Shown: piece after piece, positions 52,944 through 61,069 of the stretch
How positions within the stretch are numbered: the stretch's first letter is position 1
Layout: each line of letters starts with the position of its first letter
NCBI GenBank assembly: GCA_050953405.1
Contig: JBMNMP010000001.1
Coordinates: 992,001 to 1,056,000 of the forward strand
DNA: 64,000 nucleotides
Direction of reading: 5' to 3'
From: RUG100 sp050953405
Lineage (GTDB): Bacteria > Bacillota > Clostridia > Peptostreptococcales > Anaerovoracaceae
Translations under genes and position numbers: made by a program
The notes under the pieces: generated by a model
Databases searched by the model: none
Told to the model about the DNA's origin: nothing
What the model saw: the letters and a program-made list of their open reading frames with translations, nothing else

Positions 52944-55244
52944 ATGGGATCACTTGATCATTTTGTCAGCGATCTGGCGCTGATAACCGTATCCTGTGCG
53001 GTAATAACTATCATATTCAAGAAAATCAAACTCCCTGCAGTGCTGGGTTATATTGCTGCGGGTTTTTTGATTGGACCTAATTTTGATTATCTGCCGACCA
53101 TCATCGATCCCGGCAATGTCAACGCCTGGGCCAATATAGGGATAGTTTTTCTGATGTTCGCACTGGGACTGGAGTTCAGCTTCAAGAAACTTGCCACGGT
53201 GGGCAAGAGCGCTATCATCACAGCGGTGACGGTGATGGCGGCCATGGTGATCGTGGGTACGATCACAGGCAGGAGCCTCGGCTTCGGCCGCATGGACAGT
53301 ATCTTCCTGGGCGGCATGATCGCCATTTCCTCAACGATGATCATCCTCAAATCATATGAAGAATACGGCCTCAAGCAGAAGAGCTACGCCTCCCTGGTGA
53401 TGGGTGCCATGGTGGTCGAAGATGTTGGTGGCATCTTCATGATGATCATCCTCTCTACCATGGCTGTCGGCAAGGGCGTATCCGGCTTTGAGCTCGCCGT
53501 GGAACTGAGCCGGCTGATACTCTTTCTGATACTGTGGCTGGTACTGGGGATCTTCCTGATACCGACGCTGCTGCGGAAGACCGGAAAACTGATGAACAAC
53601 GAACTGCTACTGATCACTTCGCTGGCAATCTGCTTTGCCATGGTGGTAATTTCCCATATGATCGGCTTCTCAGAAGCACTGGGTGCATTCATGGGAGGCT
53701 CCATCATTGCAGGCACCGCGAAAGGCGAGCAGATCGATAATCTGGTGCGGCCGCTGAAAGATCTTTTTGGCGCCGTATTTTTCGTGTCCGTCGGCATGCT
53801 GGTGGATCCCGGGATACTGATAGAATATCTGGTCCCCATCCTCATCATCACGGTGGTCACCATCTTTGGACAAATGATTTTTTCAACTCTTGGTATACTG
53901 TTCTCAGGGCGCTCTCTGAAGACTGCGATCGGCGGCGGTACCTCAATGGTACAGATTGGAGAATTTTCCTTCATCATAGCCGCCCTCGGGAATACTCTCG
54001 GGGTCACCGACAAGTATCTTTACCCCATCATCGTCTGCGTGGCCGTGATCACGATCGCGACGACGCCCGTATTCATCAAGAACTCCGAGGCTTTCTACAA
54101 GCTGGCGAACAGGATACTGCCGAAAAAGATCAAAAAAGTCCTCGACAAGTACACTACGGATGACGAAACGAAGAGCGAGAGGGACAGCGACTGGACGCGC
54201 TTCCTGAAACGATACTTCACGCGGACACTGATCTGTTCGGCTTCAATGTTCGGTATCTATTTCTTCTGCAGGCACGTCATCGATCCCTTCATAGCCACAT
54301 ACATGCACGGAGCTCTGGATAACGTGGTGATGACGATCATCACATGCGTGCTGATGCTGATACCGGCCAGCCTGATGATACACCGGCGCAACAATATCTT
54401 TGTCAAATTGTGGGTCAAGAGGGTGACCAACCGCTTTGCACTGACACTCCTGCGCACGGGACAGCTGGTGCTGGTGGCCGCTCTATTTGCCCTCGCTTTC
54501 CGGAAATATTTCAATCTGCCCTGGTGGCTCCTGATAATAATCGGTGTCGCCATCATATTTGCCATTGCGCGGACAGATTTCTTCAAGAGTCAGGCCATCA
54601 GGGTCGAGGCCAGCTTTATCGCCAATGTGAACGAAAAGATCCTCCACAAGAGAAAACAGGACAAGCAGAGCCTGCGCCACTGGTTCAGCGATAGACTGTT
54701 CGTGGCCGAGTTTGAGCTGACCGATCCCTACGATATACCTACGGTCAGTGACGTTTACGATAATCGTCTTTTTGACATGCGAGTCATCAAGATCGTCAGG
54801 AACGGCCGCCACATCAACATCCCGAAGGGCCATGAAAAGATAGAAAAGGGAGATGTGATCCAGATGATCGGCAGCCGCGACGAGCTGGACGGCTATATCC
54901 TCTCACTTGAAGTCGACAAAAATATCAGGGCTACCGACTATCCGCTGGTGAGCATGAAGGACTACCTCTACGGGCAGGTCGACAGGCACGTGGATCCGGA
55001 GGACCAGATCATCTTCCTGGCCGTGCCCGTGGAATCGGATTCGCCCTTCAAGTGGAAAACCGTGAAAAACAGCGGCTTCCGTGAAAAGTACAAGGGCTTC
55101 ATCGTGGGTATAGAGCGCAACAACTACCCCATGCTGGATCCCAGCATCAACACAGTGATCCATGAGGGAGATGTGCTGTGGACGGTGGGCACCGGGGAAA
55201 CGGGCACCATGCTGCTGCGCGATGATATGATCCACGAGGAGTAA
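52944..55244 (+). CDS. CPA2-family cation:proton antiporter with RCK C-terminal domain (KefB-like)
   Basis: 766 residues. Residues about 8-385 form the Na+/H+-exchanger-type bundle of the CPA2 family (LGYIAAGFLIGPNFD, MFALGLEFSF, EDVGGIFMMI, FFVSVGMLVDP). A second membrane segment follows (about 420-545), then a TrkA_C/RCK-C-like domain (about 575-660; RLFDMRVIKIVRNGRHINIPKG). There is no RCK-N NAD-binding domain. It probably moves K+ or Na+ against protons; ion not determinable. No link to the neighbours is obvious. Confidence 0.9.
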   Translation: MGSLDHFVSDLALITVSCAVITIIFKKIKLPAVLGYIAAGFLIGPNFDYLPTIIDPGNVNAWANIGIVFLMFALGLEFSFKKLATVGKSAIITAVTVMAAMVIVGTITGRSLGFGRMDSIFLGGMIAISSTMIILKSYEEYGLKQKSYASLVMGAMVVEDVGGIFMMIILSTMAVGKGVSGFELAVELSRLILFLILWLVLGIFLIPTLLRKTGKLMNNELLLITSLAICFAMVVISHMIGFSEALGAFMGGSIIAGTAKGEQIDNLVRPLKDLFGAVFFVSVGMLVDPGILIEYLVPILIITVVTIFGQMIFSTLGILFSGRSLKTAIGGGTSMVQIGEFSFIIAALGNTLGVTDKYLYPIIVCVAVITIATTPVFIKNSEAFYKLANRILPKKIKKVLDKYTTDDETKSERDSDWTRFLKRYFTRTLICSASMFGIYFFCRHVIDPFIATYMHGALDNVVMTIITCVLMLIPASLMIHRRNNIFVKLWVKRVTNRFALTLLRTGQLVLVAALFALAFRKYFNLPWWLLIIIGVAIIFAIARTDFFKSQAIRVEASFIANVNEKILHKRKQDKQSLRHWFSDRLFVAEFELTDPYDIPTVSDVYDNRLFDMRVIKIVRNGRHINIPKGHEKIEKGDVIQMIGSRDELDGYILSLEVDKNIRATDYPLVSMKDYLYGQVDRHVDPEDQIIFLAVPVESDSPFKWKTVKNSGFREKYKGFIVGIERNNYPMLDPSINTVIHEGDVLWTVGTGETGTMLLRDDMIHEE

Positions 55245-55293
55245 GCTGCAGCATCCTGCGCAGCGGAGACCACATCCTGGACAAGGAGCCCGC

Positions 55294-55324
55294 AAAACAG
55301 TTGCCATTTTTTGGCAGCTGTTTT
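55294..55324 (+). terminator. Terminator after the antiporter, overlapping the cpaF promoter
   Basis: Stem AAAACAGTTGCC / GGCAGCTGTTTT with a T-rich loop. Nearly the same hairpin as the tRNA-Leu terminator at 4261-4290. The -35 and -10 boxes of the following promoter lie inside it. Confidence 0.75.
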
Positions 55325-55329
55325 ATAAT
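55301..55329 (+). promoter_or_regulatory. Promoter of the cpaF-tadB-tadC unit
   Basis: TTGCCA (55301-55306), a 17-base spacer and TATAAT (55324-55329). The same boxes, 11 of 17 spacer bases and much of the leader recur at 59178-59206 before the pilin gene. Confidence 0.7.
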
Positions 55330-55356
55330 GCCCTTGAGAGGAAATAAATGTAAATT

Positions 55357-56562
55357 ATGAAATATGATGTAAAAAAGATGACCGGCAGCATCCGGGATGA
55401 ACTTTCCCTTCTTGATGAAGAGCTGAGCGATGAAAAGGTCAAAGATCTGATAGTCGAGCGCGTCTTCTCCGGCAGGGCGGCGGCTCAATGTTCGGCAGCG
55501 GAGCTGAAGAGGATCATCGATGACATATTCCATTCGCTGAGGTCGGACCTGGGGCTGCTGCAGCCATTCCTTGAGTATGAAAGCGTTTCAGAGATAATGG
55601 TGAACGGAAAGGACAATGTGTTTGTAGAGAGAAACGGCAGTTTGGAAAAAACGGATGTCGCCTTTGCGGAGACTTCTGACCTTGAAGAGGTCATCAGGCG
55701 CATAGCGGCCGGTGTGCACAGGGAAATCAACGAATTGAATCCCATCGTGGACGCCAGGCTGGCCGACGGCTCCAGGGTCAATGCTGTATTCGGGAACATC
55801 GCCATAGGCGGGCCCGTACTTACGATACGAAAGTTTCCGGAGAAGGGCTTCGATATGGAGGATCTCACAGGGACGGGCACCATCAGCGCCGAGTGCGCTG
55901 CTTTCCTCGAACGACTGGTGAAAGCAGGATACAATATTTTCATCAGCGGGGGTACCTCTTCAGGGAAAACGACTTTTCTGAACGTGCTCTCCGATTTTAT
56001 ACCCGGCAGCGAGAGGGTCATCGTCATCGAGGACTCGGCCGAACTGCAGATCAGGAATATAGAGAACATGGTGAGGATGGAATGCCGCAGTGCAAACGCC
56101 GAAGGAAAGGGGCGCATCGAAATGCGGCAGCTGATCAGGACTTCGCTGAGGATGCGGCCGGATCGCATCATAGTGGGAGAGGTAAGGGGCGGAGAAGTAA
56201 TGGAAATGATCAATGCCATGAACACAGGGCATGACGGCTCGCTGTCAACAGGACACGGCAATTCGGTCAGGGGCATGCTGCGCCGGCTGGAGTCCATGTT
56301 TCTGGAGGCGGCCGACTTTCCGATCGATGCCATCCGGGCGCAGATTCTGGAAGGTGTGGATGTCATCATTCACCTGGGGCGGATGAGCGACGGCAGCCGA
56401 AAAGTACTCGAAGTCGCCGAACTGACCGGATTGTCGCCTGAGGGCGAGTTCATCACGAACACGCTTTTCCGCTACGACCCCGGCAGGGGACTCATGGCAA
56501 CAGGTGAGAAAATAAAAAACAGCGAAAAGCTGGTTCTGAAAGGATATTACGATGGACACTGA
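55357..56562 (+). CDS. cpaF: Tad pilus assembly ATPase CpaF/TadA
   Basis: 401 residues, type II/IV secretion ATPase family. N-terminal helical domain (about 1-60), then the core with Walker A GGTSSGKTT (K204), the Asp box VIVIEDSAELQI, Walker B RMRPDRIIVGEVRGGE and the His-box region TGHDGSLSTGHGNS. It powers pilin polymerisation and probably retraction. The ribosome-binding site is weak. tadB overlaps its 3' end by 11 bases. Confidence 0.95.
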   Translation: MKYDVKKMTGSIRDELSLLDEELSDEKVKDLIVERVFSGRAAAQCSAAELKRIIDDIFHSLRSDLGLLQPFLEYESVSEIMVNGKDNVFVERNGSLEKTDVAFAETSDLEEVIRRIAAGVHREINELNPIVDARLADGSRVNAVFGNIAIGGPVLTIRKFPEKGFDMEDLTGTGTISAECAAFLERLVKAGYNIFISGGTSSGKTTFLNVLSDFIPGSERVIVIEDSAELQIRNIENMVRMECRSANAEGKGRIEMRQLIRTSLRMRPDRIIVGEVRGGEVMEMINAMNTGHDGSLSTGHGNSVRGMLRRLESMFLEAADFPIDAIRAQILEGVDVIIHLGRMSDGSRKVLEVAELTGLSPEGEFITNTLFRYDPGRGLMATGEKIKNSEKLVLKGYYDGH

Positions 56563-57298
56563 CTACACCAAATACAAACTGTCCGTGCGCCAAAAGCGCA
56601 ACTTTCTCATAGTCTCATACCTACTGATAATGATGTTGTGTCTGTTGTTTTATCATAGTCTGTTTCTTTCGGCCGTATGCGGCGCGCTGAGTGTCTTTCT
56701 AATAGATCCCTACAGTCGTTATATGGCCGAAAAGAGGCGGGCGCTGTTGCTGACACAGTTCAAGGACCTGCTGTACTCCATGTCGGCTTCCATAGCCACC
56801 GGCAGGATGATGAGCGCAGCGCTTGAAGAGGGACTTGAGAATTTGAAACTTATTTATGACGAGGATACTCCCCTTGTAAGGGAGCTGAAGTATATCGTGC
56901 GGTCGGTCGGGGAAAATCGCGGCCATGAACAGGAATTGCTGGCGGACTTTGCCAGGCGCAGCGGCTGCGAAGACATCAGGAACTTTGTAGATGTATATGC
57001 CGCCTGCCGGCAGACGGGAGGCAACATGGAAAGAGTCATCGCCGAAGCCACAGAAGTGCTGACAGAAAAAATGACAATAGAAAGGGAAATCAAAGCGCTC
57101 ACCTCACAGAAGAAATTCGAGGGCAACATCATCATCACCATGCCGATAGCCGTGGTCATGCTGTTGAACGTGGTCTCCCCGGATTACCTGCAGGTGATGT
57201 ACCAGACGCTGGCCGGCAGGCTCGTGATGACGCTGGCACTGGCCGTGATGGCAGCGGCTTATATCCTGATGATCAGGCTGACGAGGATCGAGGTGTGA
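56552..57298 (+). CDS. tadB: Tad inner-membrane platform protein TadB (T2SF domain)
   Basis: 248 residues: two N-terminal membrane helices (about 17-50), a type II secretion F domain (about 70-190; LLYSMSASIATGRMMSAALEEG) and two C-terminal helices (about 195-245). With TadC it forms the membrane platform driven by CpaF. Confidence 0.88.
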   Translation: MDTDYTKYKLSVRQKRNFLIVSYLLIMMLCLLFYHSLFLSAVCGALSVFLIDPYSRYMAEKRRALLLTQFKDLLYSMSASIATGRMMSAALEEGLENLKLIYDEDTPLVRELKYIVRSVGENRGHEQELLADFARRSGCEDIRNFVDVYAACRQTGGNMERVIAEATEVLTEKMTIEREIKALTSQKKFEGNIIITMPIAVVMLLNVVSPDYLQVMYQTLAGRLVMTLALAVMAAAYILMIRLTRIEV

Positions 57299-57299
57299 T

Positions 57300-58376
57300 A
57301 TGAAGCTGAACAAAGAATTTTTCACTGGCAAGGGTGAATATCTGAGCTCGAGGTACCGCAGCCTCTACGGTGAGGGCAGCTACCGTGACCGTGTCCAAAG
57401 GGAACAGAAGAAGATCGCCGGCAGATATGCGCTGGTGCTGCTGCTGGTGCTGGTGATGGTCGCCTTCAGCGTTTCCCGTTCTTTGGATGAGGGGCCGGCC
57501 ATGCAAGTGAAGCAGGACGGATCTATAGTCTCCGTACAAAGACCGGCGCGCTCGCAGGGCACAGAATCTATCCCGGCCAGGGTGGTCGCAGTGTCCCCGT
57601 CGGGTCGTGCGGAGATGGAAAAACAGATCCTGATCCAGCCGCAGGGCAAAAAGACCTCAAATGAAGACGGAGGCCTGCTGCGCACTGAATCTGAAGAGGA
57701 ACGCCTGCAAAGAAAAATCAACACAGCGGTGCGTTCACTGAACGACAACACGGACCGGAGGAAAGTCATCCTGCCGACACACCTCGACGATGGAACCAGG
57801 CTCTACTGGCAGCGTGATAAAGAAAACGATTATCCGGGCATCCTGGCCGGCGGCTTGCTGCTGCTTTTTGTCGTTTTCCGCAGCCGCTACGACAACATCA
57901 AGAGAGAAGAAAAGAACGCCAGAGAAGATGTCGTCAGGGAGCTGCCCGGTTTTATCAACAAGCTGGTGCTGCTGACTAATGCGGGCGTGGTCCTTAACTC
58001 GGCTTTCGTGAAGGTCATGGAGGACAGAAGGACTATGGCGGGAGAGAAAGAAGGATATTTTTATTCGCAGCTGGAGGACGTATACATGCGTTCACGGGAG
58101 ACAAACAGCCCTTTTCATAAGGAGCTGGCTGCCTTTGCCAGGAGGAGCGGAGTCCGGGAACTGATGCGGGTATCCAATGTCATCAACGACAATATTGACA
58201 AGGGCACAGAGCTCACCGGCAAACTGAGGCGTGAGGGCGATGCGCTCTGGTTCGCCAGAAAAAAGCAGTCCGAAGAGAAGGGACGCCTGGCGGAGACCAA
58301 GATGACCCTGCCGCTCGTGATGCTGCTCTGCGTACTGGTGCTGATCACTATCGCTCCGGCGATGATGGACATGTGA
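57300..58376 (+). CDS. tadC: TadC-like platform protein with an extracytoplasmic insert
   Basis: 358 residues. Unlike ordinary TadC it has a membrane helix at about 40-58, then about 115 polar residues predicted outside (SVSRSLDEGP ... KENDYPG), a second helix at about 180-198, a T2SF domain (REDVVRELPGFINKLVLLTNAGVVLNSA, given here by its core ELPGFINKLVLL) and a last helix (LPLVMLLCVLVLITIAPAMM). The F domain and position after tadB support TadC. The start is one base after the tadB stop. A new promoter follows, so the first Tad unit ends here. Confidence 0.78.
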   Translation: MKLNKEFFTGKGEYLSSRYRSLYGEGSYRDRVQREQKKIAGRYALVLLLVLVMVAFSVSRSLDEGPAMQVKQDGSIVSVQRPARSQGTESIPARVVAVSPSGRAEMEKQILIQPQGKKTSNEDGGLLRTESEEERLQRKINTAVRSLNDNTDRRKVILPTHLDDGTRLYWQRDKENDYPGILAGGLLLLFVVFRSRYDNIKREEKNAREDVVRELPGFINKLVLLTNAGVVLNSAFVKVMEDRRTMAGEKEGYFYSQLEDVYMRSRETNSPFHKELAAFARRSGVRELMRVSNVINDNIDKGTELTGKLRREGDALWFARKKQSEEKGRLAETKMTLPLVMLLCVLVLITIAPAMMDM

Positions 58377-58421
58377 ATCGCGGCTGCCGGAAAGATATCA
58401 GCTGGCCGCAGAGTAAGGGCT

Positions 58422-58450
58422 TTGACATAATCACTGCCATATAGTAAACT
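58422..58450 (+). promoter_or_regulatory. Promoter of the GNAT gene
   Basis: Consensus TTGACA (58422-58427), a 17-base spacer and TAAACT (58445-58450), about 97 bases before the ATG. Confidence 0.7.
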
Positions 58451-58546
58451 TTTTTTAAGAGTACTACCGAAACAGTCAGCAGCTCGCATCGAAAAAGTGA
58501 GTGATTTTTAAAGATGAGGGTAACTAGCTGATAGGAGGTCATATAA

Positions 58547-58894
58547 ATGGAATTCAATAAAGATAAAAACAGGATCTGGCTGAACGATGAGAACGGCAAA
58601 GAGATAGCGACTATAGATTTTCCCGAAGAGAAACCGGGCGTTGTGAATATCACTAACACAGTGGTGGATAATTCGCTGCGGGGCCAGGGTATCGCGGGAA
58701 AGCTGACACAGGCTGCTGCGGACGAACTGCGTGCTGACGGCAGGAAGGCGGTGCTCAGTTGTTCTTATGCTGTCAGATGGTTCGACCAGCACAAGGAATA
58801 CAGTGATGTGCTCGATGACCCTGAAGAGGAAGCCAGGAGGGCAGAGGAATTCAAGGGCGAAGCCTGCAGCATCCGGAGACCGGAAAGTCGGTAG
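58547..58894 (+). CDS. Small GNAT-family N-acetyltransferase (YjdJ/NATD1-like)
   Basis: 115 residues. The short GNAT form with the acetyl-CoA loop LRGQGIAGKL and the motif LSCSYAVRWFDQH near the C-terminus matches the YjdJ/NATD1 group of unknown substrate. TAGGAGG precedes the start. It splits the Tad locus and has its own promoter, so it may be unrelated to pilus function. Confidence 0.85.
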   Translation: MEFNKDKNRIWLNDENGKEIATIDFPEEKPGVVNITNTVVDNSLRGQGIAGKLTQAAADELRADGRKAVLSCSYAVRWFDQHKEYSDVLDDPEEEARRAEEFKGEACSIRRPESR

Positions 58895-58912
58895 TCTGGA
58901 GGAATGAGATAA

Positions 58913-59116
58913 ATGAAAGGTAAGCTGCTTCTTCTGATAGCGGGACTGATGTTCGTTGTAATGTGTATTGCAACGGCGTTTATCGTGCAAAATCCTCTAA
59001 GTACACTCGCACTGGATTACGGATCAAACAAAATATTTTATGTCATCTATGCATTAGTTATGATCGTACTGATGGTGCTGGGAGTGGTCTTCAACCAGAG
59101 AAGCAAAAAGCAATAA
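58913..59116 (+). CDS. Small two-helix membrane protein
   Basis: 67 residues with two hydrophobic helices (about 4-25 and 40-60) and a basic C-terminus (NQRSKKQ). A GGAGGAATGAG site precedes it, 18 bases after the GNAT stop, so the pair is likely co-transcribed. No recognisable family; function unknown. Confidence 0.7.
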   Translation: MKGKLLLLIAGLMFVVMCIATAFIVQNPLSTLALDYGSNKIFYVIYALVMIVLMVLGVVFNQRSKKQ

Positions 59117-59177
59117 TGCAGGTCAGGTGCCTTGATTAACGACTTGCGCAACTGAATAGAAAATAGGCTCAGACCCG

Positions 59178-59206
59178 TTGCCAAATTCTGGAAGCGGGTT
59201 TATAAT
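59178..59206 (+). promoter_or_regulatory. Promoter of the flp pilin unit
   Basis: TTGCCA (59178-59183), a 17-base spacer and TATAAT (59201-59206), inside a weak hairpin (ACCCG/CGGGT). Near copy of the cpaF promoter region; the similarity continues into the leader, which retains a relic of the cpaF start (ATGAAAATTGATGTAA at 59236). Confidence 0.7.
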
Positions 59207-59272
59207 TAGCTCACAAAAGGGAAATAAAGGTAATTATGAAAATTGATGTAAGTTATTTGAGAGGAGGAAATT

Positions 59273-59437
59273 ATGAAATTTTTGAGGATAATCCTGGGCC
59301 CGGGCGGGCGCAGCGGCATGGAGCTGGTGCAGGTGGCCATACTCGTGGCCATAGCTATCATTTTGGGGCTCATATTCAAATCTGAGATCTCATCTTTTGT
59401 CAACAAAATCTTTGATTCATTGAACGGGAGCTTTTGA
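59273..59437 (+). CDS. flp: Flp-type major pilin (Flp1-like)
   Basis: 54 residues with a classic GAGGAGGAAATT ribosome-binding site. The sequence has a basic leader, a glycine-rich turn, then a long hydrophobic helix (MELVQVAILVAIAIILGLIF) and a short tail (KSEISSFVNKIFDSLNGSF). Cleavage after G12 would place E17 at +5 of the mature pilin, the rule for type IV-like pilins. Position directly before TadE genes fits the major Tad pilin. No prepilin peptidase gene is in the window. Confidence 0.85.
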   Translation: MKFLRIILGPGGRSGMELVQVAILVAIAIILGLIFKSEISSFVNKIFDSLNGSF

Positions 59438-59465
59438 CAATGCAGAGCGGGATTCGAGAATCTGT

Positions 59466-59840
59466 ATGTTTATAAACAAAAAAGGAACTACCATGGTCGA
59501 GGCGGCTGTCATATTCCCGCTGGTGATAATGACGGTCATCGCTGTAGTTTTCATGCTCATATTCATGTTTCATGAAGTAACAGCGCAGGCCAGGATACAG
59601 GTAGCTGTCAACGCAGAGATGGGTAGGAAGACGGAAACGGTATTTGCTTACAGGAATGTACCGCAGAAAGTCAGCCCCTATATGGGGACCAGAAATTTCC
59701 ATCCCTGCTGGATTGCAGATGAGCAGCTGAGATTCAACAGAAAAGGCTTACTGTCCAGATCATTCACGAAGAAGAAAGAAAGTACGGCATATGATGTGAA
59801 CGAAAAAAGGTATATAAGGATCGTTGATTTCGTTAAATGA
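59466..59840 (+). CDS. tadE: TadE-like pseudopilin
   Basis: 124 residues: short basic leader (MFINKKG), cleavage expected after G7 with E12 at +5 (TTMVEAAVIFPLVIM), one membrane helix, then a small extracytoplasmic domain. TadE pseudopilins are needed for Tad pilus assembly. The 3' end overlaps the next frame. Confidence 0.85.
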   Translation: MFINKKGTTMVEAAVIFPLVIMTVIAVVFMLIFMFHEVTAQARIQVAVNAEMGRKTETVFAYRNVPQKVSPYMGTRNFHPCWIADEQLRFNRKGLLSRSFTKKKESTAYDVNEKRYIRIVDFVK

Positions 59841-59854
59841 GAGAGGAACGAGTC

Positions 59855-61069
59855 ATGAATAAGAAGGGAAGTTCGTTGGTGTTTCTGGTCATCATACTGG
59901 CCGGCATGATATCGGTCACCCTGGCCTTCATATCGGTATCACAGAAAGTCGCCTCCATTTCTTATGGGGACAGTCTCATGAATACATCTGCCAGATCCGT
60001 ACTGTCGGAATACGACAGGGGATTGAAGGAAGATTACGGCCTCTTTGCTTTCAGGGGACAGCAGGAGGATATAAATCAGCAGATGGCCGGTTACATCAAC
60101 TACACTCTGGACGTGAACAGGGGTATCGCCTTGACTGAGATCTCAGCTGATACATCTGAATATTCACTGGCTAACATTGACTGCTTTGAACGAGAAGTGC
60201 TCGAATTCACAAGGTACGCCATAGCCAGAGGATTCATAAATGAAGCAGTATCTCCATCGGGCGGCGGAGAAGGGCGGACTGTGGACACTGAAGAAAGCGA
60301 CAGGTGTTTGAGGAATCAGTCCGTGATCAGCTCGCTGCCCTCGGGGGCTGTTTCCGGAGATGGAAACTTGTTGAAAACAGTAAAAAATATGCTCGGTAAT
60401 GCGGGTGATGTCATGAAGAAAGGAGCCGGCAACTACCTGATGAACCGCTATATCATGAAGAAATTCAAAGATGGCCAGGATCAGGATCTTGACAGGGAAA
60501 CGTTTTTTAAATATGAAGTCGAATACATACTTGAGGGAGAGCTGGACGATAATGAAAACCGCAGGGACTTTCGGCGCCAGCTGGTGCTGCTGAGAAATGC
60601 AGTAGATTTTGCATTCATCTACATGGATCCCGTGAAGCGCAGCGAGTTGATCGCAGCTGCCGAGGCACTGACTCCGGGGCCGGCTGGTCTGGCGACGCAG
60701 CTGGCACTGGGAGAAGCCTGGGCGCTGGCGGAGGCGGAAAACGATGTCAAACTGCTGGAACACGGAAAGAAAGTGCCCATATACAAGACATCGGAAACCT
60801 GGGCTGTGGATCTGAAATCCATCGTTAAGGGCGGCAGTGTCGGCTATATCGATACCCGCTGTGAGACCGGGTTTACTTACGAAGGCTACCTGCAGATCTT
60901 TCTGTTTTTCATGGACAAAACCAGGAAGTACTCACGGATGATGGATCTGATGCAGATAAACGAGCAGGGGACCAGGGACAGCACATTTCTCATCAGGGAA
61001 CATAATTCGGGGTTCCGGGTACACAGCAGGATCAACGGGAGAGAGTACAGTTATGACCAGGAATACTAG
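59855..61069 (+). CDS. TadG-like/DUF5702-like pilus-associated protein
   Basis: 404 residues. Leader MNKKG then a hydrophobic helix (SSLVFLVIILAGMISVTLAF), followed by a large extracytoplasmic region rich in charged residues that begins with SVLSEYDRGLKEDYGLFAF, typical of clostridial Tad-locus proteins annotated as DUF5702. It lacks Glu at +5. Probably a minor pilin or adhesin-like component. The frame is open from 59837; AGAGG at 59842-59846 selects the ATG at 59855. Confidence 0.7.
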   Translation: MNKKGSSLVFLVIILAGMISVTLAFISVSQKVASISYGDSLMNTSARSVLSEYDRGLKEDYGLFAFRGQQEDINQQMAGYINYTLDVNRGIALTEISADTSEYSLANIDCFEREVLEFTRYAIARGFINEAVSPSGGGEGRTVDTEESDRCLRNQSVISSLPSGAVSGDGNLLKTVKNMLGNAGDVMKKGAGNYLMNRYIMKKFKDGQDQDLDRETFFKYEVEYILEGELDDNENRRDFRRQLVLLRNAVDFAFIYMDPVKRSELIAAAEALTPGPAGLATQLALGEAWALAEAENDVKLLEHGKKVPIYKTSETWAVDLKSIVKGGSVGYIDTRCETGFTYEGYLQIFLFFMDKTRKYSRMMDLMQINEQGTRDSTFLIREHNSGFRVHSRINGREYSYDQEY

